Shown piece by piece: positions 15,771-25,100 of a DNA stretch of 64,000 nt. This stretch comes from JAEKNW01 sp963677815 (lineage in GTDB: Bacteria; Cloacimonadota; Cloacimonadia; Cloacimonadales; JAFGVF01), in contig OY782499.1 in the NCBI GenBank assembly GCA_963677815.1, forward strand, positions 1-64,000, written 5' to 3'. Under the pieces are notes generated by a model. That model searched no databases, was not told where the DNA came from, and saw nothing but the letters and a program-made list of their open reading frames with translations. The translations under genes and the position numbers were made by a program. Each line of letters starts with the position of its first letter. Within the stretch, counting starts at the first letter, position 1.

Positions 15771-15812
15771 AAGTAGAGTAGAGACAGGCCTTCACCTGTC
15801 TCTACTCTACTT
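15771..15812. repeat. Perfect 18-bp hairpin without U-tract
   Basis: AAGTAGAGTAGAGACAGG (15771-15788) and its exact complement (15795-15812) flank a 6-base loop CCTTCA. On both strands the outgoing side lacks a T run, so it is not a classical terminator. It lies between the ptuB 3' end and the threonine dehydrogenase promoter region. It may be another dispersed palindrome; GTAGAG echoes family B. Confidence 0.85.
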
Positions 15813-15886
15813 TAATCGAATGCTTAACTTTTTGGAATAATGTGTTATCAATAATTTTTTCTAGATTGGCTTTAAAGCGATTTATC

Positions 15887-16528
15887 TTAGCCCATAATTG
15901 TCCTATAACGATAACGTAAAAAGCTTATAAAAGGAATACTTTCTTTTCTGAGGAGAGATTTCAAGACATCTTTTCTTTTATCTTTTGGATAAGAAGATAC
16001 CTTCTTTTGCAGACTTTTTAAGGCTATCTTTCTAGCCATGCAAAGCTGAGGGTCGTTTAGTTTAAGCACAGTATAAATCATATACATAGCTCTTTGAGGG
16101 TCTTTATCTGAAGGTAATATTCTCCCATCATCACTATCATAGATGAAATAATCTTCAATATCTTCAAGTTCGGTGGGGTTTAAAAATAATTTTTCATTAT
16201 AAAGGTTTGCTTTGACATGGCCACAAGTATGAGGTTGGTCATCGAGACATAAGTCTTGGCAATCGCCATTACAAGATACGGTAAGGTTCTTATAATCAAA
16301 GAGTTTACCTGGGTATTTACTAGCATCTTTTGGTCGTAGATGCTCGATATGAGAATCTTTCATATTCACTTTCCCCTCACAATAAATGCAAAGGAAATTC
16401 TGTTCATTTCTGAGAATATGAAGCTTAAGTTCTCTTTTTTTCTTTGACTTGTATTTACCCCAATCCTTAAGATGTTTAGTATCTAATTTAAAGAATCTTG
16501 GAGCTTTTGTTTTCTTGACATACTTCAT
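15887..16528 (-). CDS. ptuB: HNH endonuclease, Septu PtuB-like (TIGR02646 type)
   Basis: A 213-residue nuclease with a treble-clef HNH layout: Cys47-x2-Cys50 (C-I-Y-C), I-E-H-L-R-P-K around His60, Glu62 and His63, then L-T-V-S-C-N-G-D-C and C-G-H-V-K. This pattern is typical of the PtuB/TIGR02646 family found in Septu and retron-associated defence systems. Its ATG overlaps the upstream ATPase stop (ATGA), so the two are co-translated. Known Septu systems combine an SMC-like ATPase (PtuA) with this HNH protein to block phage infection. Function here is inferred from family and gene pairing. Confidence 0.87.
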   Translation of the reverse strand: MKYVKKTKAPRFFKLDTKHLKDWGKYKSKKKRELKLHILRNEQNFLCIYCEGKVNMKDSHIEHLRPKDASKYPGKLFDYKNLTVSCNGDCQDLCLDDQPHTCGHVKANLYNEKLFLNPTELEDIEDYFIYDSDDGRILPSDKDPQRAMYMIYTVLKLNDPQLCMARKIALKSLQKKVSSYPKDKRKDVLKSLLRKESIPFISFLRYRYRTIMG

Positions 16529-18213
16529 TCCATAAGATCCAAATCAAAATTAAGTTCTTGGAAAAAGGCTGAGTTTTCACTTTCATGTTCAAGTATTTCT
16601 TCTTTCAATTCCTTTGCCTCAGCCGAATCAGCTCTCCCTTCTTCAACTAGCTTTCTATACTTCTTATGAAGTTCTAGTAATTCAACAGGAAAATCTGGAG
16701 CATCCATTATAGTCCTAATTATAGCATTAATATCTCTATCTAATGGTGGTTTAAGATACTTTTTAACCTTCACTACAGAATTTTCATTATCTAGTTTTAT
16801 GATATTTTTGTAATAAGTAGTAGAAACTATTTGAGGTGAATGAGTAGCTAGGATTATCTGATTATTACCTGCCCACTTATCTAAGTCTTTGGAAATATGA
16901 TATAACCATTTGGGATGAAGGGCTATATCTACTTCATCCATCAGCACTATTGCTCCCTTTTCAATAATATATTTTAACCAAATAAAGATGCTAAGCCTTT
17001 TTAACTCTCCATGACTCAAATCTTCAGGATTTAGCTCTTTATTCTCAGAAGCTAAGTAGAACTTAACATCACTCATTTCAGAGGTAATTTCTATTCTTTT
17101 ATCATCGAAGAAAGTATTCAAATCTTTTATGAAAGCATCATAATTAGTACCAAACTTATTAGTTCTCAGTTTTTCTTTGTTATCTGCTTCAAAAGCCTTC
17201 TTACAAGCTTTGATAATCATTTTTTTAGATACAAAATCATAAGTATAATAATTCTTAAGATCCTTTTTTACTTTTCTGATTCTATCGTTATAATTATTAG
17301 CTACATAAATCTCATTACCAAATTTATCATAATCAAAATAATGAGTTGTAGATGTATTATTAAGTAAAGTCTGCTTATCTTCCTTTGACATAAAGAGATA
17401 AATCTGAGTATCAGGACCATTTAAATAAGTGATTCTGCTTATTTTATCAAGAGTTGAACTATCTGCATTTGTTTTTAATAATAGAAGTAGCTTATTATCT
17501 GAGAAGGTCGTAATGTAAGAAAAACCTTCTGCCTTAAGCTGGTCTTTTTGATTCTGCATTTTACTATTCAATTGAGCTTGTCTATCTATCAGTTCAGCTA
17601 GATTATTTTCGGTAATATAGTTATCACGTTCTTTGATATAATTAGCAAATTTAACAAAATCCTTTAATGAGTCTGAATGTTCAATCTTATGATAAATATC
17701 AAAATCTTTACTTTTAGGGAATAAGACTTTTGGATTAAAAAGGAGGGCTTGTGAACGTAGTTGCTCAGTTACTTTGTCAGAATTAGTTAAAAGTTCATAA
17801 AACTTGATAAATTTAGTAGAATGTTCTAAATCCTCTTTATGCTTCTTTATTTCCTTACCTAAAAGCTCTAAATCGTTTAGCAAATTACAGTTAAAAAGAT
17901 CATTTTCAGCTGGTAAAACCATATATTCTAGTTCAATATCACAAGCATCTTCAAGTTGAAACCTAGCAATTCTATTTTGATAATCTAAAGGATATTTCTC
18001 AGTTTCTAAGAGATTAATTATGTATTTATGCAATTTCTTATCACGAAAACATGACAACATTATATAGATAAATTGCAGCAGTGTGCTCTTACCTCCACCA
18101 TTAATTGAGGATATTGAATAGACTTGTGAATATTTGTTCTCTGTGAAGTCTATCTCAGCATTTTGGAAATTTCTAAACTTATCTATTTCAACTTTCTTAA
18201 GGAACATAATCAT
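16525..18213 (-). CDS. ptuA: SMC/ABC-like AAA ATPase, Septu PtuA-like
   Basis: A 562-residue ATPase. It has a Walker A I-N-G-G-G-K-S-T at about residues 37-44 (the usual first glycine is Ser36), a helical middle region, a signature-like L-S-H-G-E-L-K-R-L-S, Walker B with V-L-M-D-E-V-D-I-A-L-H-P, and the switch histidine in L-A-T-H-S-P-Q. This is the OLD/RecF-like architecture of PtuA. It is followed, with a 4-base overlap, by the HNH gene, reproducing the ptuA-ptuB operon of type I Septu anti-phage defence. GGAG precedes the ATG. The pair lies between housekeeping genes without visible mobile-element ends. A role in defence is inferred from known Septu systems. Confidence 0.87.
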   Translation of the reverse strand: MIMFLKKVEIDKFRNFQNAEIDFTENKYSQVYSISSINGGGKSTLLQFIYIMLSCFRDKKLHKYIINLLETEKYPLDYQNRIARFQLEDACDIELEYMVLPAENDLFNCNLLNDLELLGKEIKKHKEDLEHSTKFIKFYELLTNSDKVTEQLRSQALLFNPKVLFPKSKDFDIYHKIEHSDSLKDFVKFANYIKERDNYITENNLAELIDRQAQLNSKMQNQKDQLKAEGFSYITTFSDNKLLLLLKTNADSSTLDKISRITYLNGPDTQIYLFMSKEDKQTLLNNTSTTHYFDYDKFGNEIYVANNYNDRIRKVKKDLKNYYTYDFVSKKMIIKACKKAFEADNKEKLRTNKFGTNYDAFIKDLNTFFDDKRIEITSEMSDVKFYLASENKELNPEDLSHGELKRLSIFIWLKYIIEKGAIVLMDEVDIALHPKWLYHISKDLDKWAGNNQIILATHSPQIVSTTYYKNIIKLDNENSVVKVKKYLKPPLDRDINAIIRTIMDAPDFPVELLELHKKYRKLVEEGRADSAEAKELKEEILEHESENSAFFQELNFDLDLME

Positions 18214-18245
18214 CTCCTTCTTTTGTGAATAAAATTCTTCAGTTT

Positions 18246-18273
18246 ATTAAAGATAGTTAAAATATTTTGTCAA
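18246..18273 (-). promoter_or_regulatory. Promoter of the ptuAB operon
   Basis: On the minus strand TTGACA (18273-18268), a 16-bp spacer, then TTTAAT (18251-18246), about 33 bases before the ptuA ATG. Confidence 0.65.
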
Positions 18274-18290
18274 TAAAAAAGTTTGCAAAA

Positions 18291-18322
18291 TAAAAAAGAG
18301 AAGCTGTTTCCAACTTCTCTTT
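18291..18322 (-). terminator. Terminator of rpsT
   Basis: On the minus strand AAAGAGAAG pairs with CTTCTCTTT across a 10-base loop and is followed by a T-rich tract. It sits between the rpsT stop and the ptuA promoter. Confidence 0.88.
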
Positions 18323-18342
18323 GAAATAATATTATTATAAAC

Positions 18343-18612
18343 TTATTCTGCGTTTATTTTATATTCTTTTGCAAGATAGGCAGCGATTCTAGCTTTTCTT
18401 CTAGAAGCAGTTCTCTTGTGAATAACATTACTCTTAGCAGCTTTATCTAACTTAGAATAAATTGTATTAATAAGTTCTTTTTTCTCTTCTAAAGAAATGT
18501 TTGAGTGCATTTTTTTATCAAGAGTAGATAAAGTTTTCTTCACATAATGATTTCTCGCAGCCCTTTTGGCTTCCTGTCTTAATCTCTTTTCGGGAGACTT
18601 ACTATTTGGCAT
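18343..18612 (-). CDS. rpsT: 30S ribosomal protein S20
   Basis: An 89-residue basic, all-helical protein. It matches S20 in its N-terminal K-R-L-R-Q-E-A-K-R-A-A-R-N pattern and the conserved S-K-L-D-K-A-A-K-S-N-V-I-H-K-R-T-A-S-R-R-K-A-R. S20 binds 16S rRNA early in 30S assembly. It is a single-gene unit with its own TTGACA-containing upstream region, GGAGG before the ATG and a downstream terminator. The length is normal. Confidence 0.96.
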   Translation of the reverse strand: MPNSKSPEKRLRQEAKRAARNHYVKKTLSTLDKKMHSNISLEEKKELINTIYSKLDKAAKSNVIHKRTASRRKARIAAYLAKEYKINAE

Positions 18613-18752
18613 TGTTCCTCCAATTAATCTATCTATATTTTTTGATAATAATTTTCTATAAGTGAAAAAAATGTATTAGCATATTCCTGTCAATAGTTTT
18701 TTTACTATTTTTTTATTTTACTGAAAATCAAATAGTTAGAATCGTTTGATGT

Positions 18753-20009
18753 TCAATCTAGACTAATAATATCTGTTAAGATTTGATTAAGTTTTGTAAT
18801 TTGACTTGTTATGGAATAATTTTTGTTATCAATCTCTTTTATATTTAAGTTATTTTCCCATTTAGAATAAAACTCTAGAATACCTTTCTTACAAGCTTGC
18901 CAATCATTGTAATCTATACAAAGGCCTGCCTTACATTCTTGAATAATCTTATTCGCATCACCATCTTTAGGACCTATACAGAGGATTGGAACTTTTGCTC
19001 CTAAGTATTCAAATAGTTTTGTTGTTAGCATGCCTTTATTCTGGGGATAATCATTTATAAGAAGAACTAAGAGATCAGAGTTAATCATTTCTAGAATTGC
19101 TTCCTGATGAGGAAGGAAGTTTTTAATCTTCACTGAAAAGTTAGTATTAAAGGGATTCCCAGGATAGGTACCAACAAAGGTTAATTCGATATTGTTATGA
19201 ATCTCACTAGCATTATTTAATCCAGTTATAATCGTATTTATATCCTGAGCTTGAGTTACCTTACCAATATATTTAATTCGGAATTTATCACTCTTTACTT
19301 TAGTCTCAAGAGGAAAGTCTGCAGGATCAAAGGAATTAGTAAAAGTGAGTTTATTTCCATGTGGTAAATCATCATTAATGTGCTGAGAAACAATCAAATT
19401 TAAATCAGCTTTAGAAATTACTTTCTTCTCCAAATAGTGATTAATCAAATTAACTAGTTTATTCTGTTTAGCTAGTTTCAGATAATAGATATCAGCCCAA
19501 GGGTCTCGAAAATCAGTAACCCATTTAATATTTAACTTTCTCTTCAGTTTTAGTCCAATAAGCTGACTTGAGTGAGGAGGAGAAGTAGTAATCACAAGGT
19601 CATATTTATCAGATTTTAGTTCTTTTACAGCTGCTTGATAGGCATATTTATTCCACATGAATCTAGCATCAGGAACTATTAAATTGATTCTTATCCAATA
19701 AAGAATTTTTTTAAGAAAAGAATCATTGCTATCAGAATTAAGGTTTCCATACGGAATTCCTTTCTTATCCTTAGTAACTTTTTTATAGAAGTTTCCAAAT
19801 ATTGGGGTTTTTGTTCTTATTACTTTGATATTCTTATCTACTTTTTCTTCAAGCGATTTATCTATGATTGGATAATCCCCATCTTGACTCGTAATAACAC
19901 TTATCTGCCATCCTTCTTGAGGTAGATATTTCAAGATTCTTAACCAACGCTGGACTCCAGCTCCACCACATGGAGGAAAGTAATAAGTAATGAGCAGTAA
20001 CTTTCTCAT
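18753..20009 (-). CDS. Glycosyltransferase family 4
   Basis: A 418-residue GT-B fold protein. The N-terminus shows I-T-Y-Y-F-P-P-C-G-G-A-G-V-Q-R, the usual acceptor-domain glycine loop of GT4 enzymes. The C-terminal half has the donor-side pattern L-T-T-K-L-F-E-Y-L-G-A-K-V-P-I-L, comparable to the E-x7-E region. It is cytoplasmic and likely acts in surface glycan assembly. It is the last gene of a three-glycosyltransferase cluster and overlaps the preceding gene by four bases. Donor and acceptor sugars cannot be assigned. A related gene with the same N-terminal Y-Y-F-P-P motif is at 45107-46423, so the two may be paralogues. Confidence 0.88.
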   Translation of the reverse strand: MRKLLLITYYFPPCGGAGVQRWLRILKYLPQEGWQISVITSQDGDYPIIDKSLEEKVDKNIKVIRTKTPIFGNFYKKVTKDKKGIPYGNLNSDSNDSFLKKILYWIRINLIVPDARFMWNKYAYQAAVKELKSDKYDLVITTSPPHSSQLIGLKLKRKLNIKWVTDFRDPWADIYYLKLAKQNKLVNLINHYLEKKVISKADLNLIVSQHINDDLPHGNKLTFTNSFDPADFPLETKVKSDKFRIKYIGKVTQAQDINTIITGLNNASEIHNNIELTFVGTYPGNPFNTNFSVKIKNFLPHQEAILEMINSDLLVLLINDYPQNKGMLTTKLFEYLGAKVPILCIGPKDGDANKIIQECKAGLCIDYNDWQACKKGILEFYSKWENNLNIKEIDNKNYSITSQITKLNQILTDIISLD

Positions 20010-21112
20010 AATTTTTCTATGAGGTCAATAAAGGGTTGCCAAGAGTACTTACTATTCTCTTTCATTATAGCTTTAAAGCTCTTTTCTAAATCAAAATTAG
20101 CATAGAATGAGATTATTGCTTTAGCCAGACTCTCAGGGTCATTAACTGCTACTAATTTCCCAGTTACATCTTCTGCAATCACCTCTGGAATACCACCTAC
20201 TGAAGTAGCAATCACTGGAATACCAAAAGCATAAGAAAGCTGAATAATCCCAGATTGGGTTGCATGTTTATAAGGAAGAACTGAGACATCTGCCTTGTGG
20301 AAGAAGTCTTTAACCTCTTCATTAGAAATGTATCTATTTTGGAAATCAATATATTTATTCAAGTTATTTTTTTGTATTATTTCTTGGTATATTGATGCAT
20401 CGCCATATACTTCTCCTGCGATAGTAAGCTTTATCTGAGGTATCTTAGTCAATACTAAGGGAAGTGCTTCTAAAAGAATATCTAATCCTTTATATGGTTT
20501 TATATAACCAAAGAATAAGAGATTATATTGAAAATCAAAATTATCTTTTTGTTTTGAAGCGTAGAAATCATAGGTCGGGTGGTCAATCATAACAACCTTA
20601 TCTTCTGCTAACTTGGGGAATAAATTAAAGAGGCTCTTAGTTACACTATCTGACATAGTAATAAAGAAGTCTGCTTTTCTCATAGCATATTTAGTTAAAA
20701 GGTCTCCAGCTATCCACTTTTCATGAAAATCTATATTATCTATATTATAGACCACTTTTATATTTGATTTTCTCTTAAGTTTATTGATAATATAACCAAA
20801 AGCAGGAGCAAAGAAAGGAATCCAGTATTTCAGAATTAAGATATCAGGCTGATAGGCTATAATAGATTTAATTGTTTTAGCATAAGTCAAAGGATTATAT
20901 GGAATCAAGTTAGATTCAATAGGCAGTTCAATAAACATCTTAGACTTTTCTACTTGTTCTTTTCCTGGGAATATAAGTTTAGGATACTGCTTTTTAAAAG
21001 AGAATATCTTAATTTCATGACCTCTTTTTTGCAGTTTACTTGCTAAGATAGCCATAAACTGGGCAATTCCACCTCTCAGAGGATAAGCTGGCCCTAAGAA
21101 AGCTATTTTCAT
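20006..21112 (-). CDS. Glycosyltransferase family 4
   Basis: A 368-residue GT-B enzyme. The N-terminal L-G-P-A-Y-P-L-R-G-G-I-A-Q-F is the acceptor-side loop, and the donor domain has F-G-Y-I-K-P-Y-K-G-L-D and the E-x7-E-like block Q-S-G-I-I-Q-L-S-Y-A-F-G-I-P-V-I-A-T followed by G-G-I-P-E-V-I. ATGA overlaps on both sides tie it to the GT9 gene upstream and the GT4 gene downstream, so the three are translationally coupled. Presumably it adds a hexose to a lipid-linked or LPS-type acceptor. Substrates are unknown. Confidence 0.9.
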   Translation of the reverse strand: MKIAFLGPAYPLRGGIAQFMAILASKLQKRGHEIKIFSFKKQYPKLIFPGKEQVEKSKMFIELPIESNLIPYNPLTYAKTIKSIIAYQPDILILKYWIPFFAPAFGYIINKLKRKSNIKVVYNIDNIDFHEKWIAGDLLTKYAMRKADFFITMSDSVTKSLFNLFPKLAEDKVVMIDHPTYDFYASKQKDNFDFQYNLLFFGYIKPYKGLDILLEALPLVLTKIPQIKLTIAGEVYGDASIYQEIIQKNNLNKYIDFQNRYISNEEVKDFFHKADVSVLPYKHATQSGIIQLSYAFGIPVIATSVGGIPEVIAEDVTGKLVAVNDPESLAKAIISFYANFDLEKSFKAIMKENSKYSWQPFIDLIEKL

Positions 21113-22179
21113 TCAGGTAAACCTATTAAATTCACAACTTCTTGATATATATCATCAACTGGAATAGTCTCTAAACAAAGCTCATCACAAGAATTCAAAT
21201 GACAGCTCTTACAAGTTTTATCAGGTTCAAAGATAGTGCCAAGGCCATATAGTTCAAAGTCATTTTTATTATATATATTATTCAAAAGGATTAATTTCTT
21301 TTCTAAAGCTATACTGATATGCATAGCCATTGTTACATTGGTAACAACCAACTCACAACAGTTAATTAAGCTTATTAATTCCGTAATAGGTTTTACACCA
21401 AAGTAAAGTGCTCTTCCCCTTGATGAAATCCTCATATTCATTTCACTATCATATTCATTACCAAAAATGACAGGTGTATAGCCACTCTTGTTGAGTTTCT
21501 TACATAATTTAATCCAATTATCTTCTCCCCATAACTTGGTTGAATAATCTTTACTTGAGCCAGGGTTAAGTCCCACAATTTTCATTGTTGCATCAATCCC
21601 ATATCTGTACTTAGTTTTAGGTTTATCAATTATGTATTTGTCTTGATTATAAGCAAAACCACACATCTCCACAACTTCTTGAGGATAAGATTTAGTGTTT
21701 TCTTTATAAACATCATCCCAAAGGCCTGTCTGCCATTTATGGCAAGCATCTTGGTCAATTGCATGGCAATGACCCCATTCGTCCATAGTAAAACCTTTCA
21801 GATGTTTTGTTTGCAAAGTTGCAGCTAAAGCTATAGCTTCCCTATTTTTATCCAGATTATAAACAATATCAAATTTTAAGGCTTTTAGCCAGAGGATATT
21901 GTCAGTATTCCAAGCAAGAACAGTATTGACATGAGATGTTGGAACAAACTCAACAGTCTTAGTTATCCAAGTTATGTGGGCATTAGGAAAAGCATTTCTA
22001 ATAGAATGAAGCACAGGTGTTGTTCTTAGAACATCTCCACTTGCTCCTAATTTTATAATTAAGATTTGCTGGTCAAAGGGAAGATATTCAGGGCAATCAC
22101 TGCAGTGATAACCTTTTTCTTTATGTGGTTTGCATGGCATATTGCCTTTAAAGTAGATACAGTCATTATTAATTTTCAT
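21109..22179 (-). CDS. Glycosyltransferase family 9 (heptosyltransferase-like) with Cys-rich N-terminal extension
   Basis: A 356-residue GT9 protein. The usual start of the family, I-L-I-I-K-L-G-A-S-G-D-V-L-R-T-T-P, begins only at about residue 39. Before it lies a Cys/His-rich leader with Cys7, Cys16, His19, His25, Cys26 and Cys29. A second Cys cluster (C-K-S-C-H-L-N-S-C-D-E-L-C) lies near the C-terminus. The two could together bind a metal. GT9 enzymes transfer heptose or related sugars to LPS core. The ATG follows a GAAACTCC spacer after the nuclease-helicase gene (11-base gap) and it overlaps the next GT4 gene by four bases. Metal binding is inference. Confidence 0.85.
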   Translation of the reverse strand: MKINNDCIYFKGNMPCKPHKEKGYHCSDCPEYLPFDQQILIIKLGASGDVLRTTPVLHSIRNAFPNAHITWITKTVEFVPTSHVNTVLAWNTDNILWLKALKFDIVYNLDKNREAIALAATLQTKHLKGFTMDEWGHCHAIDQDACHKWQTGLWDDVYKENTKSYPQEVVEMCGFAYNQDKYIIDKPKTKYRYGIDATMKIVGLNPGSSKDYSTKLWGEDNWIKLCKKLNKSGYTPVIFGNEYDSEMNMRISSRGRALYFGVKPITELISLINCCELVVTNVTMAMHISIALEKKLILLNNIYNKNDFELYGLGTIFEPDKTCKSCHLNSCDELCLETIPVDDIYQEVVNLIGLPE

Positions 22180-22190
22180 TGAAACTCCAT

Positions 22191-25100
22191 TTAGTCCAGT
22201 AAAAGTTCTTTAGCATCATTGAAAGGAAGAAATAAATAATTTCTTCTGATTTCATCGATTAAAGAAGCATATTGAGGTAAAGCAGACAAGACATTAGCGT
22301 TACCAAGGAGAATAATTTGCTCCCTAGAACGAGAAAGTGCTACATTTAGTTTTCTGTCAACCCTTCTATTAACAGTGAGAGACTGCAAGAGGTCTAATTG
22401 ATGATGATAATTCACAGTTAGTGAATAAATTATGACATCCCTTTCCGAGCCTTGATAACGTTCTACAGTATCAATACTTATTTCATCATTATTGTTTATA
22501 TCAGCAGTCATCTCTTTTATAAGATTTATCTGAGATCTCCAGTTACAAATAACACCGAGCTTATCATTTGTAAAGTTATCTTTAAAAACAGATCTTATTG
22601 ATTTCAGTAGTTTACTTACAGCAAGAGCTTCAAGTTTAGAGATGCTTGAAGAAGATTTATCAGGAATATCGATAAAAATACACCTACTCTTTTTAAGAAT
22701 TTTAGTAAAGATTGGATTTTGATTTTCTGAATAATAATTTAAGAATTCTTTAGACTTTTGTCTTTCTATGCGAGTTTGGAGCTTATTATCATAGTTATGA
22801 TTGATAAGTTGAGCAATGTCATAATGCATTCTATAATGATATGTTAAGGTATGATAGGCATTTGTCCATTCCTTTTCTTTTGCATTAGCAAATAATCTTT
22901 CAAACAAAGACTGTCTAAAGCTATGAATACTCATTTTATTCAAGCTATCATCATTGCATAATTGATTATCTTGGCTTTGAATACTAATAGCAGGAAGTTG
23001 ATTCTGGTCACCAATTAGAATAAATCTCTGAAAGTATCTAGTGATGCCTATAAGTTCAGTTTCAATGAGTTGAGAAGCTTCATCAACAAAAAGACTATCA
23101 AAGGAAATTATGCTATGCAGAGCTTCTTTGTTTGCATGATAGGAAGCAAGGGTAGAACAGAATATTCTATATTCTGCTAATTTATTTGCTATATTCTGGA
23201 GTTTGTCTTCTTCATGACAGAGATCATTTAAACTTCTAATTTCAGATGAATTTTGACTACCTAGCCTAAGATAATGTAAGTCTGCTTGATTTAATTTCAT
23301 ACAAACCTCATCGATAGCTCTATTGGTAAAAGCAAGTATAAGAATTTTCTCGCTAGTATTGTTTTCAAGATATTTAATACAATTCAGAAGAAATGATGAT
23401 GTTTTACCAGTACCTGGAGGTCCTTGTAGTAAGAAATAATCCCTTGCTGATAAGGCTTTTTGGATAATTGGATTAAGATATTCGTCTGCACTATTATATA
23501 GCAAATCCTCTCGAGAACGAGGTTTAGTATTTCCTAGTAATAAATCTCGATTCACTTTCGATGACATCATAAAATCTGCTAAAGATGAAATTAAGCCATA
23601 TAAGTTAGCATCAGTTTTATCACTTTCAATAATCCATTTATCATCACTATTAAACAAGTCTGTGTTTATTTCTGCATTCTTAGTCTGTAAATGAAGAGAA
23701 TTTTTATCAAGATAGGCTATAGTACACTTTAATACTTGTGATTCAATTTTATTAGTAAATAAATAAAGTATTACCCTATCCCCCTCTCTTAAACTTAAAG
23801 TTTTATTATCCTCTGTTCTAGTAAAGATAATAAGTCCATCTTCTAAACTAGTGAATTTAAGATCTGTTAGGATTTGGCTATTATCTTCTTTCTCCAGTAA
23901 AGATGATTTCCAGAGACTTGAAAATCCTAAATTTGCAGCCTTTCCCTCCCAAGATTCTGTGTATTTTCCAGTTTTTGTAGCCCATATTTCTCTAAATAGA
24001 AAAGCTAAATTTTGGTTAAAATAACTTATTTCTTGATTGGTCAGCTTATTTAAACAATCTTTTAAGTATTGAAATCTTTCTAAGGAAAATTTAGGTATCT
24101 TGCTGAAATCAATTTCATTGAAATAAGTAACAAGATCAATTTCTCCTTGAGCGAAAGCTCTAAATTCACTAACTAAGCAATTTCTCACCATGAGGATATG
24201 TTGTTCCATATAGGGAGCTGGTGGTACATTTCGAAGTTGACCTTGCTTATCCTTACTATAAAATATCATTGATGAACCACTTCTTGCTCTTCCATACAGA
24301 GAACTAAGCAACATATCGTAAATATGAACTTGCACAGCATGATTAATCCAAACACCAAATCTTGGTAAACTACCACTCTTTAATTCAAAAATTGACTTAC
24401 GGTTTGCATCATCTGTCTCATTTTCTAATAGACCATCTAAACGACCAAACAAGCCATACTCGCTAGAATAAAATGTTGGTTCTGTTGTTACTTTGATACC
24501 TTTTATTCTTTCACAGAGATTTATCAGATTTTGATAATGATTATCCTTTATTTCCTTCATTATAGCTAGCAGATTATTAACACCTAAACTTAAAGAAGTT
24601 AAAATTGAAGTATGAACACACTCCTTGAATATTTTAGCAAAATCATTTTGTTCACTTGCTATCATCCTATCCAACATTTGATTAACAAAATTACCAATTA
24701 CTATAGGAATATTAATACCTACCTTATCAAACAGTGAAATCACAGCTATTTTATGATAAGCATACTGTCTTTGAAAACATTTAGCAATAGTAGTTGCATC
24801 AAGGAGAAAATCAGGTTCCAAGACTATTTTGCTAGTTGTTTGGGTAAAATATACATTAGCATCATTAGCCTTCTGTTTTATATCATAAAAAGCTACCTTA
24901 CAACCCTTCCATAAGAGTTTAGCAAGTGAACCAATTTTCTTTCCATAAAGATAATTATCATTTGAATTACTATTCTGTTTTAAATCCCAAACCAAAATCT
25001 TTACTGGCTCGTCCCCCTCCTCTTCAAATCCAATAATTTCACTCTTATAACCCTTATCATCTTGGGGAATCAGTTCAAAAGAAGTTACATTGATCCGTAT

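Noticed and set aside
15771..15812. Rho-independent terminator
   Set aside because: Neither strand has a U-tract after the stem.
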